A stretch of DNA of 64,000 bases. It comes from Sipunculus nudus (Eukaryota > Annelida > Sipuncula > Golfingiida > Sipunculidae). The number at the start of each line of letters is the position of its first letter. Position 1 is the stretch's first letter. Below the pieces are notes generated by a model, which had not been told where the DNA came from, searched no databases, and saw nothing but the letters and a program-made list of their open reading frames with translations. The translations under genes and the position numbers were made by a program. Below, in pieces: positions 12,801 to 21,142 of this stretch. The DNA lies in contig CM049316.1 of assembly GCA_026874595.1 (NCBI GenBank), positions 9,228,839 to 9,292,838 on the forward strand, given 5' to 3'.

Positions 12801-15136
12801 TTAAGATATGGTCAATATTATGCACTGTTGCTGTGCTCTTGTTAAGATATGGTCAATATTATGCACTGTTGCTGTGCTCTTGTTAAGATATGGTCAATAT
12901 CATGCACTGTTGCTGTGCTCTTGTTAAGATATGGTCAGTATTATGCACTGTTGCTGTCCTCTTGTTAAGATATGGTCAATCTGGTGATGAACTCTACAAC
13001 ACATTTTTTTCTGTTATATTATTTCTTGCTTTTGGCCATGATTATTAATAATGTTTTTCTTATGACAATTTTAGGTTGAGGTATTCTACATGCATAGAAA
13101 GAAACAATCACATTTGTTAGTTACTCTATGATTGGAGTTTATTATTTTCAAGCAGAATTTATATTGTATCCTGGGAGTTACTGGCTCTTATGATAAGAGC
13201 TTTAGTCTGTGACACACCCTTTCTCTTTTAGCTTTAGTTCATGAAGCATGGGCCATTACAGGTGATTTATAGAGTTGAGTTTTGTTGAGCTTTCTGCTGT
13301 CATCAACTGAGAGGCTGTTATCTGCTGGAATGTTAGCCCAGTACTACCTAAAGCTACATAGGTGTTACGATCAATTGAAGGGAATTACATAGTAAAATAC
13401 AGATGCCTTCGATTTTGCAAGACTTTCAAATCATGCCATGTTACCATGGTTACATTACCTGAGGTGACTAGCTATCCCGTTGTAGGTATGGAGGGAGAGG
13501 TGGGAGAGCTGTACGTGAAGGGACCAAACATGTTCAAGGAATACTGGAGAAAACCGGAGGAAACTGCTGCCACGTTTACTAAAGATGGCTGGTTCAAAAC
13601 AGGTACAAAATGTCCCTCCATAGCAGCAGATCTGCACTTATATTTGTTCTGGACATAAGGAGGTTACATATTTATCATGTTTGACATGGGATCAGTTCTA
13701 ATATGTTGAATGTCTAAACTCCATTTTGACAGATTTATGTTTTTATCATCCCTAGTGCTAGGCAAATGGTAACTTGTTATGCAATTGTTATTGGTCAAAA
13801 GATTAATTCAAAAACTGCTCTGTTTGAGCTCATGCTTCAAAATTTCCAAGCCAGGGTATCCACTTTGGATTGGTACCAAGTGCTGAAAAAGGATGTGTTT
13901 GATGGAGCACAAAGGAGCCGTGTTAGTGCAGTGTACAAGTCTATATTATCCTAAATAAAAGTTTGTGAAAAGGGGGAGGGTAATCTGTATGGAATGAATG
14001 CAATGGAGACACATGATTGTTTCACATCAAGCATGAATCATGGCTAGGTCTCTTTACCTCTTCTTCTTTCAGTGTGTTCTAACATAATTTTTTTTTTATG
14101 TTTTTTATATGTCCTTGTAAATCATTGAAATTTTAATGAAAATATATTTTGTGGATGACCAGATGAGAGGAGCTTATTTTGTCTGGTATGATCAACACCA
14201 GCATTTATGATAAGATATTTATATGTATATAAATTTTATCTGCTGTATTTGTAAGTCTTACTCAAATGCCTTGCAAGCTGAGTGACACGAGCCTGTTTGA
14301 CATGAAGGATAATTTGTGGATATCCCATAACTCAAAGACAATCATTGGAAAGTTTTGTTTAGATTTTTTACTTAAAATCTCCAACTGGCACACTGTATTC
14401 CACAGTTGAAATGAGTTCAATAACATGTGACAAGGTGTTTCTTTTCACAAAATGTGAATAGTTTACTATTTTCCATGGATAAATTCTGATGATTAAAGAC
14501 TTCTAGGGGCGAGCTTTGGAGTTCTCATACTAAGGGACTGTTATAATACTGACTTAAGTCATAATTTCAGTCATCAGGAATGTGGTTACTATGATGACAT
14601 CACAAGCAGAACAGACAAGTGCTCTGTCTTAAAGTCTAAAATAGTTTCATTAAAGAAAGAAAAATACCCCTGGATATGCAGGTGGCTACTTTACCTTGTA
14701 AAGCTTTAACCCATCACAGATTATTTTCAGTGTGTATCACAATATATTTTCAGGTGATACAGCTTGTTACAAGGACGGGGCATACAAGATTCTTGGCAGA
14801 ACATCAGTGGACATCATCAAGAGTGGTGGCTACAAAATAAGTGCCCTCGACATAGAGCGCCATCTGTTATCACATGAAGACATCACTGATGTGGCAGTGG
14901 TTGGTTTACCTGATATGACTTGGGGCCAAAAGGTGGCAGCAGTGGTCGTCCTCCAGGCGGGGAAAACTTTAGACTTACCAGAACTGAAGAATTGGGCAGA
15001 AAACAAATTGCCAAGTTACCAAGTGCCCTCTGTGGTGAAGGTGCTTGCTGACATGCCAAGAAATACCATGGGTAAAGTCAATAAGAAAGAGCTAGTCAAA
15101 ACAGTATTTCCTAAAGAAATGAAAGGCTTCTCATGA
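708..15136 (+). CDS. ACSF3: ACSF3, malonyl-CoA synthetase (mitochondrial acyl-CoA synthetase family 3), 3' part, spliced
   Basis: Seen: four exons, 708-853, 1270-1389, 13486-13602 and 14754-15136, each with AG/GT borders and matching phases, join into 254 codons plus TGA. The product shows YGMTE (AMP-binding core), [22 protein letters not shown] and a C-terminal [13 protein letters not shown] whose first Lys after MG fits the A10 catalytic lysine. Known: this is the ANL adenylate-forming superfamily. ACSF3 activates malonate (and methylmalonate) to its CoA thioester in the mitochondrial matrix and so supplies mitochondrial fatty-acid synthesis; the human protein is about 576 residues. The window therefore holds roughly the C-terminal 45 percent; the N-terminal half and the targeting peptide lie to the left. 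The short segments IPGSVGKP and [16 protein letters not shown] favour ACSF3 over other acyl-CoA synthetases. One intron is 12.1 kb and full of repeats. The gene converges on TENT4. Confidence 0.93.
1270..1389 (+). CDS. ACSF3: ACSF3 exon, [12 protein letters not shown] region
   Basis: This 120-bp exon has a TTACAG acceptor and a GTAAGT donor. It starts two bases into the Gly codon left open by the previous exon and encodes [16 protein letters not shown] and a variable linker. Members of the family have PGSVG at this place. About 120 bp after the donor the intron runs into foreign repeat sequence. Confidence 0.88.
1880..2560 (+). pseudogene. Reverse transcriptase domain of the DIRS-like element, frameshifted
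   Basis: One frame carries the N-terminal signature (LSDRF..W...TSPRFILS); another carries WRPIIAL followed at once by a stop. Further on, a third frame has DCLIHVSI-like and PYLDAG segments, and downstream [13 protein letters not shown] in yet another frame. The catalytic YLDD box reads YLDA followed by a frame change, which fits a one-base deletion (near 2371). The strand-closing [16 protein letters not shown] motif is intact near 2500-2550. These motifs are typical of DIRS-family RTs. The domain cannot be active. Confidence 0.75.
2840..3190 (+). pseudogene. RNase H domain of the DIRS-like element, with internal stop
   Basis: The four acidic positions of RNase H are visible in order: YPDAS, ILELRAV, IRTDNTT and [12 protein letters not shown] at 3058-3060 interrupts the domain just before GGTRS, where DIRS-type enzymes usually carry Gln, so a CAG-to-TAG change is the simplest reading. 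The frame is otherwise open from 2518 to beyond 3190. This is the best-preserved part of the element and the strongest evidence for the family. Confidence 0.82.
3620..4600 (+). pseudogene. Tyrosine recombinase domain of the DIRS-like element, in three frames
   Basis: The N-terminal core-binding part ([23 protein letters not shown]) lies at about 3630-3790 in one frame. The middle part ([31 protein letters not shown], with the first catalytic Arg) is in a second frame at about 3835-4120. The C-terminal part (AHDIRA with the HxxR motif at 4478-4489, then FTRFYL with the presumed nucleophile Tyr near 4586) is in a third. All key residues are still recognisable, but they are separated by frameshifts. 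DIRS elements are expected to integrate through such an enzyme using a circular intermediate. Confidence 0.8.
4795..5149. repeat. Inverted and direct terminal repeats of the DIRS-like element
   Basis: Positions 4849-4906 and 5083-5140 are perfect inverted copies of 58 bp, flanked by a 10-C tract on the left copy and a 9-G tract on the right. The first part of the unit (CTCATTAATACAGAAA...) also occurs as a direct copy at 4795-4820 versus 5078-5102. The 176-bp spacer holds no ORF. Placement directly after the recombinase fits the right terminal repeat plus internal complementary region known for DIRS elements, or a split-repeat arrangement. Confidence 0.7.
5160..5800. other. AT-rich spacer with no recognised feature
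   Basis: A very AT-rich segment with poly(A) and poly(T) runs between the DIRS-like repeats and the first composite repeat. No ORF of note on either strand. Confidence 0.4.
5808..6190 (+). repeat. Composite interspersed repeat, copy 1
   Basis: Contains segments that recur elsewhere in this intron: GAGCACCATGACTCATGG, ATCCGTTAACGAGG, GACCTAGAATCTTGTAACTT, CTGAAATTAGGTCTCTGTTA and CAAAAGCTCCAGTATCTGAA. Other copies or parts lie at about 6192-6230, 6950-7104, 8590-8880 and 11449-11800. No coding capacity is visible, so it is probably a non-autonomous element; its class is not recognised. Confidence 0.6.
6950..7104 (+). repeat. Composite interspersed repeat, copy 2 (cut by the 7105-8543 element)
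   Basis: Shares GTACCTAGAATCTTGACATC, CTGAAATTAGGTCTCTGTTA and CTCCAAGCTATGGGGCTT with the copies at 5.9 and 8.6 kb. It stops after GAATAATT, where copies at 6.0 and 8.7 kb continue with a shared AAAGCTCCAGTATCTGAA segment. The next base begins the palindromic tandem element, which suggests an insertion at this point. Confidence 0.55.
7105..8543. mobile_element. 1.4-kb element of tandem units with GGTGGCGCCACC palindromes and short terminal inverted repeats
   Basis: The ends are inverted: TGTATCCGCC at 7105-7114 and GGCGGATACA at 8534-8543. A near-perfect hairpin (GTATCC...GGATAC, 7106-7135) sits inside the left end. The body is a diverged tandem array with a period of about 279 bp. Each period carries two copies of the palindrome GGTGGCGCCACC (intact at 7437, 7585, 7993 and 8142; changed at 7716, 7864 and 8271), spaced alternately about 148 and 130 bp. 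Shared text such as TAAAATCACTCATATCTC and TTATGACAGGTGGCGCCACC recurs. No ORF is credible. It may be a satellite captured in a foldback-type or MITE-like element. Confidence 0.55.
8590..8880 (+). repeat. Composite interspersed repeat, copy 3
   Basis: Matches copy 1 over most of its length: GGACCTAGAATCTTCTAA, CTCCAAGCTATGGGGCTC, AAAGCTCCAGTATCTGAA and ATCAGTTCCTGCAGACTGG. The divergence between copies is visible by eye at many sites, so these are old insertions. It ends where the GCTCAGCTGACTATA motif begins. Confidence 0.6.
8880..8961. repeat. GCTCAGCTGACTATA hairpin and (CCGT)n microsatellite
   Basis: GCTCAGCTGACTATA is followed after a few bases by CTGAGCTATAGTC, forming an imperfect inverted repeat. 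A CCGT microsatellite follows (about 8925-8961). The same GCTCAGCTGACTATA motif occurs at 1512-1526 just before the DIRS-like element, so it marks a repeat family end present twice in this intron. Confidence 0.6.
8990..10300 (+). repeat. Diverged 0.65-0.68 kb tandem duplication
   Basis: The second copy starts about 682 bp after the first: AATTCGGCAT at 9003 and 9685, CTGCCTAATATCAAAACCAC near 9146 and 9816, GCCCAACTTTGACCATGGCA near 9454 and 10106. The copies differ by many substitutions and short indels. Neither has a sustained ORF. They look like two units of a larger non-autonomous repeat rather than a gene duplication. Confidence 0.65.
9680..12080. other. Rest of the long ACSF3 intron between repeats
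   Basis: Apart from the second duplication copy and composite copy 4, this stretch is AT-rich with no supported exon, RNA gene or coding transposon. The longest open frames are under 90 codons with no recognisable motif. Confidence 0.4.
11449..11800 (+). repeat. Composite interspersed repeat, copy 4, bounded by GCTGAGCGTC motifs
   Basis: Begins GCTGAGCGTCGTGACCCAT at about 11451 and ends with GGCTGAGCGTCATGACCCAT at about 11762, so the unit is framed by direct copies of one motif. The inner part matches copy 1 (TTTAAAGATGCAGTCCTC, GTACCTAGAATCTTCTAACT, CTGAAATTAGGTCACTG). Direct terminal motifs would fit an LTR-like or tandem-unit origin; no coding part is present. Confidence 0.5.
12080..12410 (+). 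mobile_element. tRNA-derived SINE
   Basis: The head looks like a tRNA gene (closest by eye to tRNA-Arg): box-A-like TGGCATAATGG at 12090-12100 and box-B-like GGTTCGTGTCC at 12135-12145 (one mismatch to GGTTCGANTCC). A roughly 260-bp body without an ORF follows. Box spacing fits a Pol III internal promoter. The right end is uncertain; no clear target-site duplication was found by eye. Confidence 0.6.
12530..12978. repeat. Minisatellite, 41-bp unit, about 11 copies
   Basis: The unit begins TATGGTCAATATTATGCACT and continues GTTGCTGTGCTCTTGTTAAGA. Copies are almost identical; one near 12,630 has a short insertion (CTGTTATTAGA). Because 41 is not a multiple of three, open frames here change phase at each unit and are not genes. 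It lies in the last third of the long ACSF3 intron, so its copy number changes intron length only. Confidence 0.9.
13486..13602 (+). CDS. ACSF3: ACSF3 exon, [15 protein letters not shown] region
   Basis: This exon has 117 bp, with a TTGTAG acceptor and a GTACAA donor, in the same phase as its neighbours. It encodes [19 protein letters not shown] followed by [18 protein letters not shown], the strand and hinge region before the mobile C-terminal domain in ANL enzymes. A longer open frame around it (13362-13658) runs into intron and should not be taken as the exon. Confidence 0.9.
14754..15136 (+). CDS. ACSF3: ACSF3 terminal coding exon, C-terminal lid domain
   Basis: The acceptor is a pyrimidine-rich stretch ending TTTTCAG. 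The exon encodes the final 126 codons and TGA at 15134-15136. The [14 protein letters not shown] hinge and the C-terminal MGKVNKKEL with the expected A10 lysine are present, so the enzyme looks functional. The protein ends about where human ACSF3 ends. Confidence 0.93.
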
Positions 15137-15362
15137 TGAACAGTTTTATATATTTGGTCTGATGGACAGTACAGTGTTTACTCATTGGGGTACCTACTAC
15201 CTAGGCAAATCTTGTTTATTGTTTATGGTAGCATGTCTTTTCCTTTTCAGCGCCATCTTGTGATCATGAAAGGAAACAAAGTAACTCTCAGAGAAATGAT
15301 TATCTCCTAATAACACATGGATGAATTTAAAAGATCTATGCTTGTAATAATGTGGCAATAAA
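15137..15362 (+). terminator. ACSF3: ACSF3 3' UTR and poly(A) signal
   Basis: A canonical AATAAA lies at 15357-15362, about 220 bp after the ACSF3 stop codon, and is followed by a G/T-rich stretch. Cleavage is expected some 10-30 bases later. A later signal cannot be excluded, because AT-rich sequence continues downstream. Confidence 0.6.
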
Positions 15363-15566
15363 GGTATCATTCAAATGCGAGATTTTTGGTTGCAGGAAAA
15401 ATTTTAACAAAGAATTGTTTCAAACTTGAACACATGATGGCGCTAACAAGCAAAAGTGACTTATCATACACAAGACTGATATTTCATAATACTCCATTAG
15501 CATCCATTTATTAAGCTTTTACAATAAAAACTAGAAAACATGAAGAGATATAGTTGAAAAATGAAT

Positions 15567-17065
15567 CATCCTGATAAGAGAGCTCTCATTTACTTTGATA
15601 AATTTGTTATAATTGTGTTAATAAACATATGCTCAGGCAGACAGATGTGATTTTATGTTAGGAAAATTGTTTACACTATCAGTTACACCATGGGTGTACC
15701 ATTATTACAGGTAATGCATTATACACTATCAGTTACACCATGAGTGCATAATTATTACAGGTAATACGTTATGCACTATCAGTTACACCATGAGTGCATA
15801 ATTATTACAGGTAGTGCATTATGCACTATCAGTTACACCATGAGTATAAAATTATTACAGGTAATTCATTATGCACTATTAGTTACACCATGGGTGTATT
15901 ATTATTACAGGTAATGCATTATGCACTATCAGTTACACCATGAGTGCATAATTATTACAGGTAGTGCATTATGCACTATCAGTTACACCATGAGTGTATA
16001 ATTATTACAGGTAATGCATTATGCACTATCAGTTACACCATGGGTGTACCATTATTACAGGTAATGCATTATGCACTTTCAGTTACACCATGAGTGCATA
16101 ATTATTACAGGTAATACATTATGCACTATCAGTTACACCATGAGTGCATAATTATTACAGATAATGCATTATGCACTATCAGTTACACCATGAGTGTATA
16201 ATTATTACAGGTAATTCATTATGCACTATCAGTGACACCATGAGTGCATAATTATTACAGTTAATGCATTATGCACTATCAGTTACACCATGAGTGTATA
16301 ATTATTACAGGTAATTCATTATGCACTATTAGTTACACCATGGGTGTATCATTGTTACAGGTAATGCATTATGCACTATCAGTTACACCATGAGTGCATA
16401 ATTATCACAGGTAATGCATTATGCACTATCAGTTACACAATGAGTGCATAATTATTACAGGTAATGCATTATGCACTATCAGTTACACCATGAGTTACAC
16501 TCATCCTGACAAAAGAGCTCTCAATGATTGTGTTTGATAAAATTTGTTATAATTATGTTCATAAACAGATGCTCAGGAAGACAGATGTGATTTTATGTTA
16601 GGAAAATTGCTTGCACTATCAGTTACACCATGGGTGTATCATTATTACAGGTAAAGCATTATGCACTATCAGTTACACCATGAGTGCATAATTATTACAG
16701 GTAATGCATAATACACTATCAGTTACACCATGAGTGTATAATTATTACAGGTTATATGTTATGCACTATCAGTCATAGCATGAGTGTATAATTATTGTAG
16801 GTAATGCATTATGCACTATCAGTTACACCATGGGTGTATAATTATTACAGGTAATGCATTTTGCACTATCAGTTATACCATGGGTGTATAACTATTACAG
16901 GTAATGCATTATGCACTATCAGTTACACCATGAGTGTTTAATAATTACAGGTAATGCATTATGCACTATCAGTTACACAATGAGTGTATAATTATTACAG
17001 GTAATTCATTATGCACTATCAGTTACACCATGGGTGTATAATTATTACAGGTAATGCATTATGCA
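15567..17065. repeat. Minisatellite, 50-bp unit, two blocks each with the same flank
   Basis: Block 1 (15672-16495) has about 16 units and block 2 (16612-17065) about nine. The unit reads ATGCACTATCAGTTACACCA, then TGAGTGCATAATTATTACAG, then GTAATGCATT. The roughly 105-bp sequence before block 1 (15567-15671) recurs before block 2 (16501-16611), with GAGCTCTCA, ACAGATGTGATTTTATGTTA and GGAAAATTG shared. So flank and array were copied together and later diverged. It lies between the two convergent genes, outside the ACSF3 3' UTR as judged by its poly(A) signal. Confidence 0.9.
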
Positions 17066-20000
17066 GTAACTTGTACATGTGTATTTTGATCAAAGATGGA
17101 GATAGCATTGTCTGTGATATGATTTCTTTTGCTGGTTTTTCATCATATCAGGGATGAGGGTGTAATACAATAATTGTTCCATATGAGATATGATATGTTT
17201 TTTTTTATTTAACATACATTGATGTTATAATATTATTGAATTTTTATATGTTAGTTTGACGCAGTAAGCCGCCGTGTCTGAGACAGGGACTTGAATCATC
17301 AAATTTGACTTTGAAATCAACTGCATCACCAGGGTATAAACTTGAGGATTTAAGGATCCCACAACTAGTAACTGCAGTAACTATGACTAAGCTATTTACC
17401 TGAGTAAGGAGGCAGTAACTATGACTGTGGATGTATCATTTACAGAGCCAACAGGGTAATCAGAAGGCAAAAAAGGTCAAGGTGAATCAATTATCTTTAT
17501 ATAAAACAAACCAGAATGGCTTGTTATGCTATTATATTTGGGACTTAGTAATGCTTACCTAGAAATCTGTGTGCATATTTAAGCCTGAATAATGGTATTT
17601 CATGAGGGAACATTGATTAAAAAGTCTTTATTTATTGATGCTTTTGCACATGAAGACTTGGTACAGGGTAGGATTAATCACACACACATGGTCATCATCA
17701 AGACCGATGTGTACATTCTTAAACAGGAACCAACTTAAACTGCAATAGATTCTGTTGAGGAAAGACTCTGATTGAACAACATATTTTGACAGTAAAAAGA
17801 TCCAGATCTGTGATTGAGGGTATTGTACAATTGTGGTGTGTGTAGCTTCATCAGGCTGCTCTGGTATATATTTCATGAATCATGGACAAGGCAATTGAAC
17901 CAGTCAAATGGCTGGTGTACACTTGCCCTACACAGCTGCATGAGACATCTGTTGCTATTTTTAGATCAAAAGTTTGCACTGTCAGAAGGGCATTGGGAAT
18001 CTGACCAATCAACCCTTGTAAACCTATCCTATTTCTAGGAATTGTTTTTCTTGAGACAGGGTATGAAAAGTGTATCGTATACATTTGGTTTTTTTTCACA
18101 CCTAATTGGCATTGATGATTGCAACCTGAACAAATGCAGGATTGGTTGTTGTTCATGAAATAGAAGTCAGAGTGACTCAAAGAAGCAAGTTCTCTGATAG
18201 CAGTGGCCAGAGCCTTGATAGTAGGAAGATGTGCAGGGTATATATTTACAGTTTTTAATGTAATTTTCATGTGCATGTATTCTTTGGAATTTTATTACCT
18301 GTTCCAAAAATGTTTTAAAGTTCTAACTATTTATAGTCATTGTTTCATAGTGTATGCCATTTTAAAGTAAATAAGAGACCATTCACCAGACTTATCAAAT
18401 GTAAACATTAGCTATTAGCATTGAAATACTTCACACATTCTTGACATAAGAGTAATTGCCTTCAAGTAATGATTGTACTCACTGGAATTCTCCTGAACTA
18501 TCCTTAGTGCATTTTTTGCTTGGATGGGCTTGTAACAGCATGCATGTGCTATACTATAGTAATTAAAATTCATGCAACAAAATACTGAATATAAACTATG
18601 ATCAATAAATTTGTTTACTATATATTACACTTGTTTTTTAAGACTTGCTGCATCAGGTCTGAGTGTTTCCTTGAATGTTTCTTAATAGTTATCCATTAAT
18701 TAAGGTAACTTAAGGCTTCCCCATTTGTGACACCTCACAGCATTATAGTTTTACATGTACATACATCAGGATACTAATCACATGACTCCTGCAAATCACA
18801 TGACCTCCCAGGGTAACCTCCAAAAACATGCAGAATACTGTTATTTGCATATTGAAATTCTGTCAATTAACAGCACATGCATGTCCTACTGTCTACCCTG
18901 ATAATTCAAATAGGTATTGGTGAAAATATGACAGAGCATTGTCCTGAGTTTCAATTTTTTTTCAGTGAAAGAGGATACATAATTTGAGGGTCTGTTGCAT
19001 GATCCTGACCTTGTGGCCTTTCATTTCATTATAGTTGGGCCCTACCAGACTAATTTTTAGGAGACTAGAAATTGCTTAATTACAAGTTTATGCAGTTTCT
19101 AAAATATACCCTGATATTTCTTAATTTTTTAAAAGAATTTTTATAAATGTCACTAGTGGCATCGTAATTATTTTAGTAGTGTTGCATATGAACACCAGGT
19201 GTCAGCACCACCTATGAGCAATCCAAATGGCATGCAAATGATCCCATTCTTTGCAAAGTATTTGTACCTGCAGCACACCTGTAACACACATGCCCACACA
19301 GGAATACAGTGTGTACTTATGAAAAAGTACAGTTTAACAAGATTTTCTGATGGAGGAGCAGTTTGTTCTTTATTTTTTAAACTCTATAATATTAAAGGGC
19401 ACATCTCAGCATGCCTTTAAAAATGTGATTGAACTCTAACAATGATGAAACGACCTGGTGTGTGTGTATATATTGATATGTGGTTTATTATGTAATGGAC
19501 ATGTTGGAACTTTAGTCAGAAGTAGAACTGATCAGTATTTGTTGTTTCATTTAATTTCTTGTAATATTGCAATATTTATGGAGCTACCTGCAGATAATTG
19601 CTTAGTTCCCAACTGTAAGATCGTAAGCACTGCAACTTCTGCAAGAGTGCATTTATAATATGCCCATCATTAATCTTTTAGACCTTCAGTAAATGGATGT
19701 CAGATTTTGATATAACTGACACTCTTTCTCATGTTCTCTCATAATTTTGATGGTTCTTTTCAATAATATTGGAGTATATAATATTAACCATATCAATCAC
19801 ACCACACAGTACGACCTCATTAAATTTGCATAGACTTGCCAAGAATTCTACAAAGGCAATTACTATAGTTGCAAATCTTTATAACAAGTTTCTTGAAAAT
19901 CTGTCAAATTTGTGGCAAGTTACTGTGACATTACCAAAGGTTAACAGATGGACCTACAGATGAGATACAAAACCTTAGGACAGTTGTATTAATATTAAAA

Positions 20001-21120
20001 CTGTACATAAGAAACTGAATGCTATCAAAAAGTGATGTTTTGACTCTCTTGGTCAGTATACACTATACAATTGGTAAGTCAGGAAACAGAAACCTTCACT
20101 TGCAGTTTGCGGATTCAGAGAAAGGGGGGGGGGGGGGGGGGAGGGGGCATGCAAACGAGCAAAATAGTGAGAAAACCTTAAAAAAGCTCTGTAAGGCCTA
20201 ACCAGGGGATTCTAAGGCTTGAAAATTGGTTCGAAACCATCTAAGGTTATGGCAGCTGAAATGGTAGGTGGCTAGACCTAACCCACCCCCATGTGACATG
20301 TATTTGTCTTATGCATAAAACCAACTGTTGGATTACAATAATTGCAATTCCATGGTGGCACCTGTCACAGGAAGCCTTCCAGTCATTCAGTTCAGGAACT
20401 GTTATTTACCTTGGGCTTTACTGGACAAAACATTACTCAGCTTACTTACAACTCAACTTTATCCAGCAACTTTGTTTTGCGCTTGGTTATGTCATGCAAA
20501 GGGTCAGAGGTCAGATCGTTGCTCTGCACCTTTGTTTTAACTTCTTATCCTTAAAACACAGAGTTTGCAGTGTTTGGGTTTATCTGTATACTGAGTCTAT
20601 AAAAATTTCTTGGTTGTGATGGAGTAGGTTTCCAGCTTACTTCCTGGGAACCCTGAAGACTACTTTAATATTCTGACAAGGGCCCTTTGTCAGGTGTAAT
20701 ATTAATATAAATTACCATAGAGGAAGTTTTGATAAATTGGTGTTGATGATTTTATTAAACCTAAAAACAGAGCAGCCATAGCAATTGTACAAGGACATCA
20801 ATAAATCAAGCCAAGGAAAGGGTTCAGTTGCACCAAACGAGCCTTGAAATACCTTGATAAACACATCATCTGTGTACCAATACAATCCATGTATTAAAGC
20901 AATACTTAGAAACCTAGACATGGTAAGTTTCAGGTACTGACCAACAGTCGGTGAAAGAGAAACCTGTCACCAGTGTGGTCCCTTTAATATGATGAAGACT
21001 AACAGACAAATGAGGACACAGATAACAAGGAGTGCATGCAATTAATGAATGGAGAACTCCACATAATTAACGAGTGATATGGTGAATATTCTGTTACAAC
21101 TGGCCTACACAGAAACAAGA
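17066..21120. other. Intergenic interval between convergent ACSF3 and TENT4
   Basis: AT-rich sequence with scattered short open frames, none with splice support or a known motif. A G tract at about 20125-20150 is the only strong compositional feature. The right border is set by the presumed TENT4 poly(A) signal. Confidence 0.4.
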
Positions 21121-21142
21121 ACACATCATATCGTTTGAATAT

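Noticed and set aside
13362-13658. 98-codon frame taken as a whole gene
   Set aside because: Only 13486-13602 is ACSF3 exon; both ends are intron read-through.
20293-20619. 108-codon plus-strand frame in the intergenic interval
   Set aside because: No splice signals, no motif; three overlapping frames are open at once, typical of chance.
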